The position numbers and the translations under genes are program-made. Below, piece after piece: positions 56,348-64,000 of a DNA stretch of 64,000 nucleotides. Source of the stretch: Mesorhizobium loti (GTDB lineage: Bacteria > Pseudomonadota > Alphaproteobacteria > Rhizobiales > Rhizobiaceae); assembly GCF_002858745.1 (NCBI RefSeq), contig NZ_PJRO01000009.1, positions 1 to 64,000 of the forward strand, in the 5' to 3' direction. Below the pieces are notes generated by a model that searched no databases, had not been told where the DNA came from, and saw only the letters and a program-made list of their open reading frames with translations. How positions within the stretch are numbered: position 1 is the stretch's first letter; each line of letters begins with the position of its first letter.

Positions 56348-57487
56348 ATGTCCCAAGAGATCGTCCTGAAAAATGCCCGCGTCGTCCTCGAGGACGAGAT
56401 CGTCAACGGATCGATACTGTTCCGTGACGGCAAGATCGCCGCGATCGACAGCGGTGCGGCGGCAACCGGCGAGGACTGCGAGGGAGACTATGTGATCCCG
56501 GGGCTCGTCGAACTGCATACCGATCATCTCGAGGCGCACTATTCGCCGCGTCCCGGCGTGCGCTGGGACTCCATCGCCGCCCTGCAGGCGCATGACGCGC
56601 AGGTTGTCGCTTCGGGCATCACCACTGTCTTCGACTGCCTGCGTCTCGGTTCCGACGAGGACGGCGGTTTCCAGAAAGGCGAGATGCGGTCCATCGCCGA
56701 TGCCATCGAGGTCGCTGTCGCCGAGGATCGGCTGCGTGCCAGCCATCTGATCCATCTGCGCTGCGAGGTTTCGTCTGCCGACGTGATCGACCAGTATCAA
56801 GACTTCAAGACTGACGGTTTCGTGCGGCTGGCCTCTTTGATGGACCACGCGCCGGGCCAGCGCCAGTTCCAGACGCTGGACCAGTACGCGCTCTACTACA
56901 AGACCAAGCGCGGGCTGGATGACGCGACTTTCGAGCGTTTCATGGCCAGGCGTGTCGCCGCCTCGCAGAAATATTCCGCGACGCACCGCAAGACCATCGT
57001 CGAGGCCTGCAGTGCGCGCGGCATCGCGCTCGCCAGCCATGACGACGCCACGGTCGCGCATGTCGAGGAATCGATTGCCTTCGGTGTGAAGCTGGCCGAG
57101 TTCCCGACCAGCATGGAAGCGGCCAGGGCTTCACATGACGCCGGCATCTCGGTGATGATGGGCGCTCCCAACATCGTGCGCGGCAAGTCGCATTCCGGCA
57201 ATATCGCGGCCAGCGAACTTGCCGAGGCCGGCGTGCTGGACGTGCTCTCGTCCGATTATGTGCCGTTCAGCCTGATGCAGGCGCCGTTCATCCTGGCCGA
57301 TGGACCGCAAGGCAGGCCACTCAACGAGACGATCAAGCTGGTTACCGCCGCGCCGGCGCGCACAGTGGGCTTGACCGACCGCGGCCGCATCGCAGTTGGC
57401 CTGCGCGGCGATGTCGTGCGCGTGCGCCATACCAAGGGTGTCCCGGTTGTGCGCTCCGTCTGGCGCGAGGGCCGTCGCGTTGCCTGA
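56348..57487 (+). CDS. phnM: Alpha-D-ribose 1-methylphosphonate 5-triphosphate diphosphatase PhnM
   Basis: A 379-residue amidohydrolase-fold enzyme that removes pyrophosphate from the ribose-phosphonate triphosphate before C-P cleavage. Metal ligand regions include GLVELHTDHLEAHYSPRPGVRWDSIAAL, ALASHDDATVAHVEESIAFGVKLAEFPTSMEAAR and LSSDYVPFSLMQAPF. The ATG at 56348 follows the previous stop by 1 base. The 3' end overlaps phnN by 8 bases. Confidence 0.96.
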   Translation: MSQEIVLKNARVVLEDEIVNGSILFRDGKIAAIDSGAAATGEDCEGDYVIPGLVELHTDHLEAHYSPRPGVRWDSIAALQAHDAQVVASGITTVFDCLRLGSDEDGGFQKGEMRSIADAIEVAVAEDRLRASHLIHLRCEVSSADVIDQYQDFKTDGFVRLASLMDHAPGQRQFQTLDQYALYYKTKRGLDDATFERFMARRVAASQKYSATHRKTIVEACSARGIALASHDDATVAHVEESIAFGVKLAEFPTSMEAARASHDAGISVMMGAPNIVRGKSHSGNIAASELAEAGVLDVLSSDYVPFSLMQAPFILADGPQGRPLNETIKLVTAAPARTVGLTDRGRIAVGLRGDVVRVRHTKGVPVVRSVWREGRRVA

Positions 57488-58052
57488 CACCAGGTTGCAG
57501 GGGGCGCTCGTCGTCGTGGTCGGTCCGAGCGGCGCCGGCAAGGATAGCGTGATCGGCTATGCCCGTGAGCGGCTGGCCGAGCGCAGCGACATCTTGTTCG
57601 TGCGCCGCATCGTCACGCGTGAGGCAACAGCCGATGCCGAGGATCACGACAGCCTGAGCGGCGCTGCCTTCGACGAGGCAAAGGCAGACGGCCGCTTTGC
57701 CGTGAGCTGGCAGGCGAACGGGCTGAGCTATGCCTTGCCGCGCGCCGTGCTCGACCATGTCGGTCTTGGGGGAACCGCCATCGCCAACGGCTCGCGCGGG
57801 GCGATCGACGACATTCGTGCTGCCTTTGCCAATGTCATCGTCATTGGTCTGACCGCGAGGCCGGAAGTCATTGCGGCGAGGCTTTCGGCACGCGGGCGGG
57901 AAACGGCCGAAGAGATCAGCCACCGCGTCGAGCGGGGTTTGAAGCTTGGCGCCTATGGCCAGGACATCACCATCGACAACAGTGCCGAACTCCGGACTGC
58001 CGGTGAGGCGCTGATATCGATCATCACCGGCCGGTTGTCACTGGCTTCGTGA
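57480..58052 (+). CDS. phnN: Ribose 1,5-bisphosphokinase PhnN
   Basis: A 190-residue P-loop kinase converting ribose 1,5-bisphosphate to PRPP. Walker A is VVVGPSGAGKDSVIGYARE, and the rest fits PhnN (FVRRIVTREATADAEDHDSLSGAAFDEAKADGRFAVSWQANGLSYALP). No ATG lies near the fold; the TTG at 57480, overlapping the phnM stop by 8 bases, gives the right length, and a TTG at 57495 is the alternative. It is the last gene of the phn operon, 15 bases before a convergent gene. Confidence 0.92.
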   Translation: MPDTRLQGALVVVVGPSGAGKDSVIGYARERLAERSDILFVRRIVTREATADAEDHDSLSGAAFDEAKADGRFAVSWQANGLSYALPRAVLDHVGLGGTAIANGSRGAIDDIRAAFANVIVIGLTARPEVIAARLSARGRETAEEISHRVERGLKLGAYGQDITIDNSAELRTAGEALISIITGRLSLAS

Positions 58053-58067
58053 GGCGTGCGTTAGGCG

Positions 58068-59858
58068 TCAAGGCAGCCGCGTAAATCCATCGGCGCTCCA
58101 GCGCTCGCTACCCACCCCGTGGTGGCTGAAGAAAAACCCGTGCGGATCGTAGCGATCCTTCACGGCGAGCAGCCGTGGATAGTTCGCTCCCCAGAACGCG
58201 TCCTGCCAGCGTTCTTCGAAGAAGTTGCTCTCGGCGACATAGCTACCCGGGTTGGGTGCGACGCGCCTGACTTCACGCATCGCCTCGGCGACGGCATTGG
58301 CATCCGCGCGCGCCTTGGCGGCGTCCGGCACGTGGCCGGCAATGCCGGGATAGCCGGGCGGACCACCGGCAGCACAGATCAACAGTGCGAAAGAATGCAG
58401 CACGGCCGGATTGGTGGCGGTGTCGCGCGCCTGTTCCAGCGTGGCAGGCGAAGCACCGGCAAGACCCTTGTTGGTGTGCAGCGCCACACTCCTGTGGCGG
58501 CTCGCGGCAAACAGCATCCCGGCCAGCGCCTCGCGCTGGTCGCTCGTCAGGAGCGAGGCCGGCAACCAGGCAGACTGATAGCCATGCAGGACCTGACCCG
58601 CTTCCCTCAGGTTGCCTGCCCAGAATATGTTGTCGGCCGAGGCGCCGGGACGATCGTCGGACAGCACGACGCCCGGAACCTTCTCCAGGAAACGCGGATC
58701 CCAGAAATGCCGTGCCGGTGCGGCCATGAAGATAGGCTCGGCTTCCAGTCGGAAATCCTGGTTGGCATCTTCCAGCCAGTCGAGAAACGGCTGCCAGATT
58801 GCTTCGGCCCGTTTCTGGTCGATGCCCTGGAACAGCATGTTGATCACCAGCACATTTCCGGGGCGGAAGCTGATCTGCTCGCCCCAATTCGGGTTGAACA
58901 GGGCGTCCGCATAGAGGTCCATGACACGAGCGACCAGCCGCTTGTAGCTCTCATCGGAGCCGGCCCGGATCGTCATCGCGACGACGCCGAAGAACTCCGG
59001 CAAGGCATGGGTGCGCAGGGTCAATCGGGTGACGACACCGAAGCTGCCGCCACCACCGCCCTTGAGCGCCCAGTAGAGATCGGGATTGGCGCAGGCGTTG
59101 GCGATCCGGACTTCGCCATCGGCGGTGACCACTTCGGCTTCGAGAAGGCTCGCTGCTGCCAGGCCGTAAGCTTTGGAGAAGCTGCCGAAACCGCCGCCCT
59201 GGATCAGGCCGGCAACGCCGACCGTCAGGCAGCCGCCGCCTTGCACATAGTGGCCGGCCTTGGTGGTGACCTCGTTATAGGCTTTGCCCCACAGCACTCC
59301 GGCGCCGATCGAGACGGCGGGCACGGCGTCCCCGGTGCAGCCCGCTGGCAGGAAATTGTCGTGGACGGTGACGGCATCCATCTGGCGGGTCCAGACCAGC
59401 AGCGAGTCCGCCGCGTTGGACGTGCCCTGGTAGCTGTGGCCGCCGCCCTTGATCACCAGCCGCAGATTGTTGTCGCGGGCGAAGGTGACGGCCGCCACGA
59501 CATCTGCGGTCGAGCGCGCGGCGACCGCATAGACGCTGGGTTGGGATGTCCAGGCATCGACCCAGCCAAGCGTCTGGGTGAGAGCCGGCTCGTCGCCGAG
59601 GAAGAAGGGGTTGTGAAGGCTTTTCCAGAGTTGTGTACAATCGCCGCCAGCACAGGCCTCGAACGGTGACTGCAATTTGAGCAACTGTCCGCCGACGGCC
59701 TTGTCGAGCTTGTGCCAGGCTTCCTGAGATGGCCATTCGGCATCGCCAGGGTGTGCCCGGCTTGCCGGCTGCGCGGCCCCTGCCGAAGCCCTATGCCACC
59801 CGCCGACAGCGATGGGAGCGGTCGCCGCCATCATCTGCAGGAAATGTCGCCTGTTCAT
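58068..59858 (-). CDS. Tat-exported FAD-dependent oxidase with BBE domain
   Basis: A 596-residue berberine-bridge-enzyme-like oxidoreductase. The N-terminus MNRRHFLQMMAATAPIAVGG is a twin-arginine signal, so it is exported folded with its flavin. The FAD_binding_4 domain has KGGGHSYQGTS (His141) and GGGCLTVGVAG (Cys210), positioned for bicovalent FAD attachment. The C-terminal BBE segment is NYPRLLAVKDRYDPHGFFFSHHGVG. Relatives oxidise sugars, alcohols or alkaloids with O2; the substrate is unknown. It is divergent from the LytTR regulator. Confidence 0.9.
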   Translation of the reverse strand: MNRRHFLQMMAATAPIAVGGWHRASAGAAQPASRAHPGDAEWPSQEAWHKLDKAVGGQLLKLQSPFEACAGGDCTQLWKSLHNPFFLGDEPALTQTLGWVDAWTSQPSVYAVAARSTADVVAAVTFARDNNLRLVIKGGGHSYQGTSNAADSLLVWTRQMDAVTVHDNFLPAGCTGDAVPAVSIGAGVLWGKAYNEVTTKAGHYVQGGGCLTVGVAGLIQGGGFGSFSKAYGLAAASLLEAEVVTADGEVRIANACANPDLYWALKGGGGGSFGVVTRLTLRTHALPEFFGVVAMTIRAGSDESYKRLVARVMDLYADALFNPNWGEQISFRPGNVLVINMLFQGIDQKRAEAIWQPFLDWLEDANQDFRLEAEPIFMAAPARHFWDPRFLEKVPGVVLSDDRPGASADNIFWAGNLREAGQVLHGYQSAWLPASLLTSDQREALAGMLFAASRHRSVALHTNKGLAGASPATLEQARDTATNPAVLHSFALLICAAGGPPGYPGIAGHVPDAAKARADANAVAEAMREVRRVAPNPGSYVAESNFFEERWQDAFWGANYPRLLAVKDRYDPHGFFFSHHGVGSERWSADGFTRLP

Positions 59859-59947
59859 ATCCTTTGGCCTCCGCGCCGGGTTATGGGTCGATGGCTACAG
59901 CAGTCGGCTTGTCGGGGGAACGATGTGGGGATGAAACCAGGCCGGCC

Positions 59948-60012
59948 GGGACGAGCGGCGGAGGCAAAAAGAAATCAAGGGACGAGCGGCGGCGCTCCCG
60001 GGACCAGCGCGG
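59948..60012. promoter_or_regulatory. Direct repeats between flavin oxidase and LytTR genes
   Basis: GGGACGAGCGGCGG occurs at 59948-59961 and 59979-59992 (period 31, about three helical turns), with a degenerate third copy GGGACCAGCGCGG at 60000-60012. LytTR proteins bind direct repeats, so this is a candidate site for the divergent regulator. Confidence 0.45.
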
Positions 60013-60057
60013 AACATCCTTCTTCTCCTGTTCGCCCGGCTCGGGCATGATCGCGGC

Positions 60058-60903
60058 ATGATGGAGCTGCCCGCAGACCGGATCGATCTCGATCGCCGCA
60101 TCCTGTTGCGGGTGTTGTTGCTGGCGGCAGTATTTCTGGCGGTCATAGCCTTCGTGAACGCAACGACGCTGAATACCGACGCCATGCGCGCCGGACGCGT
60201 GCTCGACACCCGCATTCCATGGATCCGGGAATATTCGAGTGTCATGGTGATCGTGGCGCTGGTGCCGCTGGTGGCATTGTGGGAGCGGCGCTTTCCCATC
60301 GCCATGCAGGGCTTGCCGCGTGCGCTTGTCGCCCATGCCGTCGGCAGCATCGTCTTTTCGGCCCTGCATGTCGCCGGCATGGTCCTGTTGCGTAAGATCG
60401 CTTTCGCAAGCCTTCTCGGCCAGGCCTACGACTTCTTCGACGAGCCGCTGACCGATCTTGCCTATGAATACCGCAAGGATGTCCTGACCTATTCAACCAT
60501 CCTTCTGATGTTGACGCTGGTGCGCGGCATCGAATTCAACCGCCGCCGGTCGCGGCAAGACGGGAACGGGGAAGCCGTGCGCCTGATGCTGAAATCAGGT
60601 GGCCGCACCATCCTTCTCGACGCGCACGCGATGGAGTGGGCACGCGCTGCCGCCAACTATGTCGAGGTGCATGCCAGGGGCAGTACGCATCTCGTGCGCA
60701 TCAGCCTCACCGCGCTGGAAGCGCAACTGAAAGGGGCTGGCGTCGATGCCGTGCGCGTGCACCGTTCCTGGATCGTCAACCGGGAGAAGATCGTCGAGAT
60801 CGTGCCTCTGGGCGACGGCGATGTCCGTATCCGGACCAGCGAGGGCTCACAGATCAGAGGATCGCGACGCTACCGGCATCTGCTCGATACCGGAGAGCGA
60901 TGA
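60058..60903 (+). CDS. Membrane-anchored LytTR DNA-binding regulator
   Basis: A 281-residue protein with four predicted membrane helices (about residues 17-35, 61-78, 90-112 and 140-158) and a C-terminal LytTR domain (about 175-278: LLDAHAMEWARAAANYVEVHARGSTHLVRISLTALEAQL, then VRVHRSWIVNREKIVEIVPLGDGDVRIRTSEGSQIRGSRRYR). There is no receiver domain, so it would sense through its membrane part and regulate directly. It is divergent from the Tat-exported oxidase. ATGs at 60058 and 60061 are equivalent starts. Confidence 0.88.
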   Translation: MMELPADRIDLDRRILLRVLLLAAVFLAVIAFVNATTLNTDAMRAGRVLDTRIPWIREYSSVMVIVALVPLVALWERRFPIAMQGLPRALVAHAVGSIVFSALHVAGMVLLRKIAFASLLGQAYDFFDEPLTDLAYEYRKDVLTYSTILLMLTLVRGIEFNRRRSRQDGNGEAVRLMLKSGGRTILLDAHAMEWARAAANYVEVHARGSTHLVRISLTALEAQLKGAGVDAVRVHRSWIVNREKIVEIVPLGDGDVRIRTSEGSQIRGSRRYRHLLDTGER

Positions 60904-60969
60904 GCAGAAAAACTGGACGCCCGCGTGACTTGATCCGCAGGCAGGGTTTTGGCGCTTCCTCGATTGCCG

Positions 60970-61608
60970 TCAGGCCGAGAGCCTCGTGGTTTCCTCCGCC
61001 AGGCCGCCATGCTCGACGATGAAGTCCACAACCTCCTGCAGGCCCCTGCCGCGATGCAGGTCGGTGAAAACGAATGGACGCTTGCTGCGCATCCTGGTGG
61101 TATCGGCCTCCATCACATCGAGGTTGACATGGACGTAGGGCGCCAGATCGCTCTTGTTGATCACCAGGAAGTCGGAGCGGGTGATGCCCGGACCGCCCTT
61201 GCGCGGGATTTCCTCACCCTGGCAGACCGAGATGACGTAAAGCGTCAGGTCGGCAAGGTCGGGCGAGAAGGTGGCGGCGAGATTGTCGCCGCCCGATTCG
61301 ATGAAGACGATATCGAGATCGGGAAAACGCCGGTTCATCTCGGCGATCGCCTGCAGATTGATCGACGCGTCCTCGCGGATTGCCGTGTGCGGGCAGCCGC
61401 CGGTTTCCACACCCATGATGCGCTCTTCCGGCAGTGCCTGGAGTCGCGCCAGGATCAGGGCATCCTCGCGTGTGTAGATGTCGTTGGTCACGACTGCGAT
61501 CGAATAGCGGTCGCGCAGTGCCTTGCAGAGCTTCTCGGTCAGCGTCGTCTTGCCGGACCCAACAGGTCCGCCGATGCCGACGCGCAAGGGGCCGTTTTTC
61601 TGTGTCAT
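60970..61608 (-). CDS. ureG: Urease accessory GTPase UreG
   Basis: A 212-residue SIMIBI GTPase that drives nickel insertion into urease. The P-loop is GIGGPVGSGKTTLTEKLCKAL, the metal-binding motif ETGGCPHTAIREDAS (Cys-Pro-His), IVFIESGGDNLAATFSPDLADL is the switch region and VINKSDLA the base-recognition motif. The ATG at 61608 overlaps the ureF stop (ATGA); the longer frame runs into ureF and is not used. Confidence 0.97.
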   Translation of the reverse strand: MTQKNGPLRVGIGGPVGSGKTTLTEKLCKALRDRYSIAVVTNDIYTREDALILARLQALPEERIMGVETGGCPHTAIREDASINLQAIAEMNRRFPDLDIVFIESGGDNLAATFSPDLADLTLYVISVCQGEEIPRKGGPGITRSDFLVINKSDLAPYVHVNLDVMEADTTRMRSKRPFVFTDLHRGRGLQEVVDFIVEHGGLAEETTRLSA

Positions 61609-62282
61609 GAGCGAAAAAGCCTTGAGTGCAGGGTTTCGTGTTTCATGGCCATGACCTCGCCGAGGAAGGTCGCCGATCCGAGTTCGTCGAGCGTCGAACG
61701 CGTAGCGCGCCGTGCGGTTTCGAGAACCACTGGCTCCAGCCTGGCCATCAGCGCTGTCACGCCGCTCTGGCCGGTTACGGAGAGACGGATCGAGGCCTGC
61801 AGCTGGTTGAGTGTGAAGGCCTGCAGGAACGCGGTGAGCGTGCTGGTCAGCGCGATGTCGTGGGCGCCGGCGACGGCACCGACGGCGACCGGGTAGGCGC
61901 AGGGACGCGGCAGGTGCTGCAGGACTGCGGAAGGCCAGCTTTGCGCCGCGTCCAGGAAGGCCGAACCTTGCGAGAGGCTTTCCAGATGGCGTTCGCGGCC
62001 TCCGGCCAAGGCTTCCGCCAGGGTCGCGATGCCAGTGAGATCGCGGTCCTCGCGCGCCAGTCGCCAGCTTTCGGCGAGCAGCAAGGCATCGTTCCAGGCT
62101 GATCCGCATTCGACGAGATCGCTCAGCCAGGCTTCCAGACTGTCGGTGTCGCCGACCAGTCCGTGATGCACCGCCTGTTCGAGGCCGTGGCTGTAGCTGT
62201 AGGAACCGACCGGGAAGACCGGCGAGAGCCAGGTCAGCAGCCGCAGCAAGGCGTGCCCGGGATCAGTCGTGGTGGTGGTCAT
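61605..62282 (-). CDS. ureF: Urease accessory protein UreF
   Basis: A 225-residue UreF (LTWLSPVFPVGSYSYSHGLEQAVHHGLVGDTDSLEAWLSDLVECGSAWNDALLLAESWR, then PVAVGAVAGAHDIALTSTLTAFLQAFTLNQLQASIRL). It bridges UreG and urease in the activation complex. The ATG at 62282 is chosen: it overlaps the end of ureE by 20 bases, so translation is coupled. The longer frame to 62390 would start with a Met/Ile/Thr-rich run that is the shadow of the ureE His-rich tail. Confidence 0.95.
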   Translation of the reverse strand: MTTTTTDPGHALLRLLTWLSPVFPVGSYSYSHGLEQAVHHGLVGDTDSLEAWLSDLVECGSAWNDALLLAESWRLAREDRDLTGIATLAEALAGGRERHLESLSQGSAFLDAAQSWPSAVLQHLPRPCAYPVAVGAVAGAHDIALTSTLTAFLQAFTLNQLQASIRLSVTGQSGVTALMARLEPVVLETARRATRSTLDELGSATFLGEVMAMKHETLHSRLFRS

Positions 62283-62769
62283 GGCTCCCACCGTGATGAT
62301 GATCATGATCATCATCGTGTTGGTGGTGATGATGCCCACCGGAATAGGCCCCGCGCAATGGGCTGAAGATGGCGTCGATTTCGCGCACACTTGCCCCCAG
62401 CCCTTCGAGCATCGCCTTGATGACGTGGTCGCGCAGGATCAGGATGCGATCGCCTTCGATCTGCGCGGCGAGGTGCCGGTTGCCGATATGCCAGGCGAGT
62501 TGCGCTATATGCAGCGCGTTGCGTCCGCGGATCTCCAGCAGAGGCTCGCGCGCCGCCCGGATTTCGATCTCGCGGCCGTCTTCCGTCAGCAGCCTGTCGC
62601 CATGTTCCAGCACCACCGGTTCGATGAAATCGGCGAGCAGCTTTCCGCCGCTAGCCAGCAGGATCAGTTTGCGGCGCAGGTGCCGTTCGTCGCGTTCCAG
62701 CACGGCATGGTCGGCAGGCGGCCGGTGGCTGTGCGTCTTGTCGGCGCGGATGATCTCGATGGCCCGCAT
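62263..62769 (-). CDS. ureE: Urease nickel metallochaperone UreE with His-rich tail
   Basis: A 168-residue UreE. The N-terminal domain (about 1-75) and the metal-binding domain (about 76-145, WHIGNRHLAAQIEGDRILILRDHVIKAML) are followed by a tail of His and Asp (HHHHQHDDDHDHHHGGSHDHHHD), which would hold several nickel ions. The ATG at 62769 (MRAIEIIRADKTHSH) is the likely start; the longer frame extends toward ureC. It is 20 bases downstream of ureC. Confidence 0.95.
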   Translation of the reverse strand: MRAIEIIRADKTHSHRPPADHAVLERDERHLRRKLILLASGGKLLADFIEPVVLEHGDRLLTEDGREIEIRAAREPLLEIRGRNALHIAQLAWHIGNRHLAAQIEGDRILILRDHVIKAMLEGLGASVREIDAIFSPLRGAYSGGHHHHQHDDDHDHHHGGSHDHHHD

Positions 62770-62789
62770 GATGGGCTTCCCTTCGGTTC

Positions 62790-64000
62790 TCAGAACAGGA
62801 AATAGCGCTGTGACAGCGCCACGGTTTGCGCCGGCGGGCACGTCAGCAGCCTGCCGTCGGCCCGCACCTCATAGGTCTCGGGATCGACTTCCATGGTCGG
62901 CATCGCGTCGTTGAGCACCATCGAGCGCTTGCCGATGCCGCCGCGCGTGTTGGCGACCGCCACCATCTGTTTGTCGACACCGATCTTCTCGCGCAGGCCG
63001 GACTCCAGTGCAGCCTGCGATACGAAAGTCACCGAGCTTGCGCTGCGCGCCTTGCCGAAGGCAGCGAACATCGGCCTGAAATGTACCGGTTGCGGCGTCG
63101 GGATCGAGCCGTTCGGGTCTCCCATCGGCACCGTCGCGATCATCCCGCCGAGCAGGACCATGTCGGGCTTCACCCCGAAGAAGGCCGGGTTCCACAGCAC
63201 GAGGTCCGCGCGCTTGCCGATTTCGACGGAGCCGATTTCATGCGCCATGCCGTGGGCGATGGCTGGATTGATCGTGTATTTGGCGACATAGCGGCGGACA
63301 CGGAAATTGTCGTTGCCGGCATCATCTTCGGCCAGCGATCCACGCTGGCGCTTCATCTTGTCGGCGGTCTGCCAGCAGCGGATCACCATCTCGCCGACGC
63401 GCCCCATCGCCTGGCTGTCGGAGGAAATGATCGAGAACGCGCCCATGTCGTGCAGGATATCCTCGGCCGCGATGGTCTCCTTGCGGATGCGGCTTTCCGC
63501 GAAGGCTATGTCTTCGGGGATCGACGGCGACAGGTGATGGCAGACCATCAGCATGTCGAGATGTTCGGCCACGGTGTTGATCGTGTAGGGCCGGGTCGGA
63601 TTCGTCGAAGCCGGCAGCACGTTGGGATACTGGCAGACGCGGATGATATCGGGCGCGTGGCCGCCGCCGGCACCTTCCGTGTGGAAGGAATGGATCGTCC
63701 GGCCCTTGAAGGCTGCCAGCGTGTCCTCGACGAAGCCGCTCTCGTTCAGCGTATCGGTGTGGATGGCCACCTGCACGTCGAAGCGATCGGCAACAGCCAG
63801 GCAATTGTCGATGGCCGCAGGCGTGGTGCCCCAGTCCTCATGCAGCTTCAGGCCGCAGGCGCCGCCGAGCACCATCTCCTCGAGAGCGCCCGGCAGCGAG
63901 GCGTTGCCCTTGCCGAAGAGGCCGATGTTCATCGGCATGCCGTCGAAGGCCTGGATCATGCGCGCGATGTGCCACGGGCCTGGCGTGCAGGTGGTGGCGA
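62790..64000 (-). CDS. ureC: Urease alpha subunit UreC (5' part outside window)
   Basis: About 400 C-terminal residues of the catalytic subunit, whose frame is open to the window edge (reading TCTPGPWHIARMIQAFDGMP). The carbamylated-Lys motif is LKLHEDWG, with nickel and active-site motifs HTDTLNESGF, SFHTEGAGGGHAPD and the flap His in MVCHHLSPSIPEDIAFAESRIR. The end is VALSQRYFLF, usual for the family. It hydrolyses urea in the cytosol. The partner genes ureA, ureB and ureD should lie beyond the right edge. Confidence 0.98.
   Translation of the reverse strand, partial: ATTCTPGPWHIARMIQAFDGMPMNIGLFGKGNASLPGALEEMVLGGACGLKLHEDWGTTPAAIDNCLAVADRFDVQVAIHTDTLNESGFVEDTLAAFKGRTIHSFHTEGAGGGHAPDIIRVCQYPNVLPASTNPTRPYTINTVAEHLDMLMVCHHLSPSIPEDIAFAESRIRKETIAAEDILHDMGAFSIISSDSQAMGRVGEMVIRCWQTADKMKRQRGSLAEDDAGNDNFRVRRYVAKYTINPAIAHGMAHEIGSVEIGKRADLVLWNPAFFGVKPDMVLLGGMIATVPMGDPNGSIPTPQPVHFRPMFAAFGKARSASSVTFVSQAALESGLREKIGVDKQMVAVANTRGGIGKRSMVLNDAMPTMEVDPETYEVRADGRLLTCPPAQTVALSQRYFLF

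Noticed and set aside
62282..62390. Longer N-terminus for UreF starting at 62390
   Set aside because: The extra residues (Met/Ile/Thr-rich) are an out-of-frame reading of the His-rich tail of ureE; UreF homology begins after the ATG at 62282.

Overview
The window is high-G+C, gene-dense DNA from an alphaproteobacterium of the order Hyphomicrobiales (Rhizobiales), most like Mesorhizobium or a close relative. The evidence is the gene set (PrkA-YeaH-SpoVR, DUF982, DUF1127, DUF3309, proteins with a DSFPASDPP tail, a phnG-N phosphonate cluster next to urease), GGAAC-N16/17-CGTT promoters of the alphaproteobacterial general stress sigma factor, and dispersed intergenic palindromes of a rhizobial type. 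No rRNA, tRNA, CRISPR array, prophage or insertion sequence with a transposase was seen. The taxonomic call is inference.

Layout. 1-1.8 kb: tail of an autotransporter and a diguanylate cyclase. 1.9-6.8 kb (minus): prkA-yeaH-spoVR stress operon. 7.0-10.3 kb (plus): paaG-paaI-paaK-paaR-like. 10.5-14.6 kb: fused indolepyruvate:ferredoxin oxidoreductase with a divergent Lrp-type regulator and an Lrp-like operator. 14.7-23.4 kb (minus): thiolase-paaA-membrane protein-paaB-C-D-E-PaaA/C-like protein-paaZ-thioesterase. 23.5-26.9 kb: TetR regulator divergent from an FAD monooxygenase, a DUF1127-like protein and a LysR regulator. 27.0-33.3 kb: a TTQ amine dehydrogenase operon (large subunit, mauE, mauD, small subunit, two cytochromes c), an AraC regulator and a divergent membrane tetraheme cytochrome. 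33.4-40.1 kb: a cluster of small stress-type genes with LigD-type polymerase and topoisomerase IB. 40.1-46.2 kb: livG, tex, a hydrolase, a hydroxyacid dehydrogenase and two tiny proteins. 46.3-58.1 kb: phnF divergent from phnG-H-I-J-K-L-acetyltransferase-phnC-D-E-DUF1045-phnM-N. 58.1-60.9 kb: a Tat-exported flavin oxidase divergent from a membrane LytTR regulator. 61.0-64.0 kb (minus): ureC (partial)-E-F-G.

How it fits together. From 7 to 33 kb the genes converge on phenylacetyl-CoA. The TTQ dehydrogenase would oxidise an arylethylamine to its aldehyde in the periplasm. Phenylacetate would then be activated by PaaK, while the arylpyruvate oxidoreductase could make arylacetyl-CoA directly from transaminated aromatic amino acids. 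PaaABCDE, PaaG, PaaZ and the thiolase carry the CoA-thioester pathway onward. Two near-identical GACCGGTC-centred sites lie upstream of paaG and of the thiolase gene, which suggests one TetR regulator controls both blocks. The phn cluster carries a PhoB-box-like repeat and a GntR-type operator in front of phnG, fitting phosphate-starvation control of the C-P lyase pathway.

The least-explained items are: the tetraheme b/c membrane protein beside the amine dehydrogenase; an amine dehydrogenase operon with no mauG or mauF in view; a four-helix membrane protein translated between paaA and paaB; an extra PaaA/PaaC-family protein between paaE and paaZ; and intergenic repeats whose ends form stop codons or abut ribosome binding sites of operon genes. 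The longest stretches without a gene are about 200-290 bases (6793-7037, 10254-10508, 30871-31162, 34113-34352, 44417-44649, 45589-45815, 54544-54820); all except 30871-31162 hold a repeat or a candidate regulatory site, listed below. In 30871-31162 nothing was seen beyond the ribosome binding site of the amine dehydrogenase large-subunit gene.
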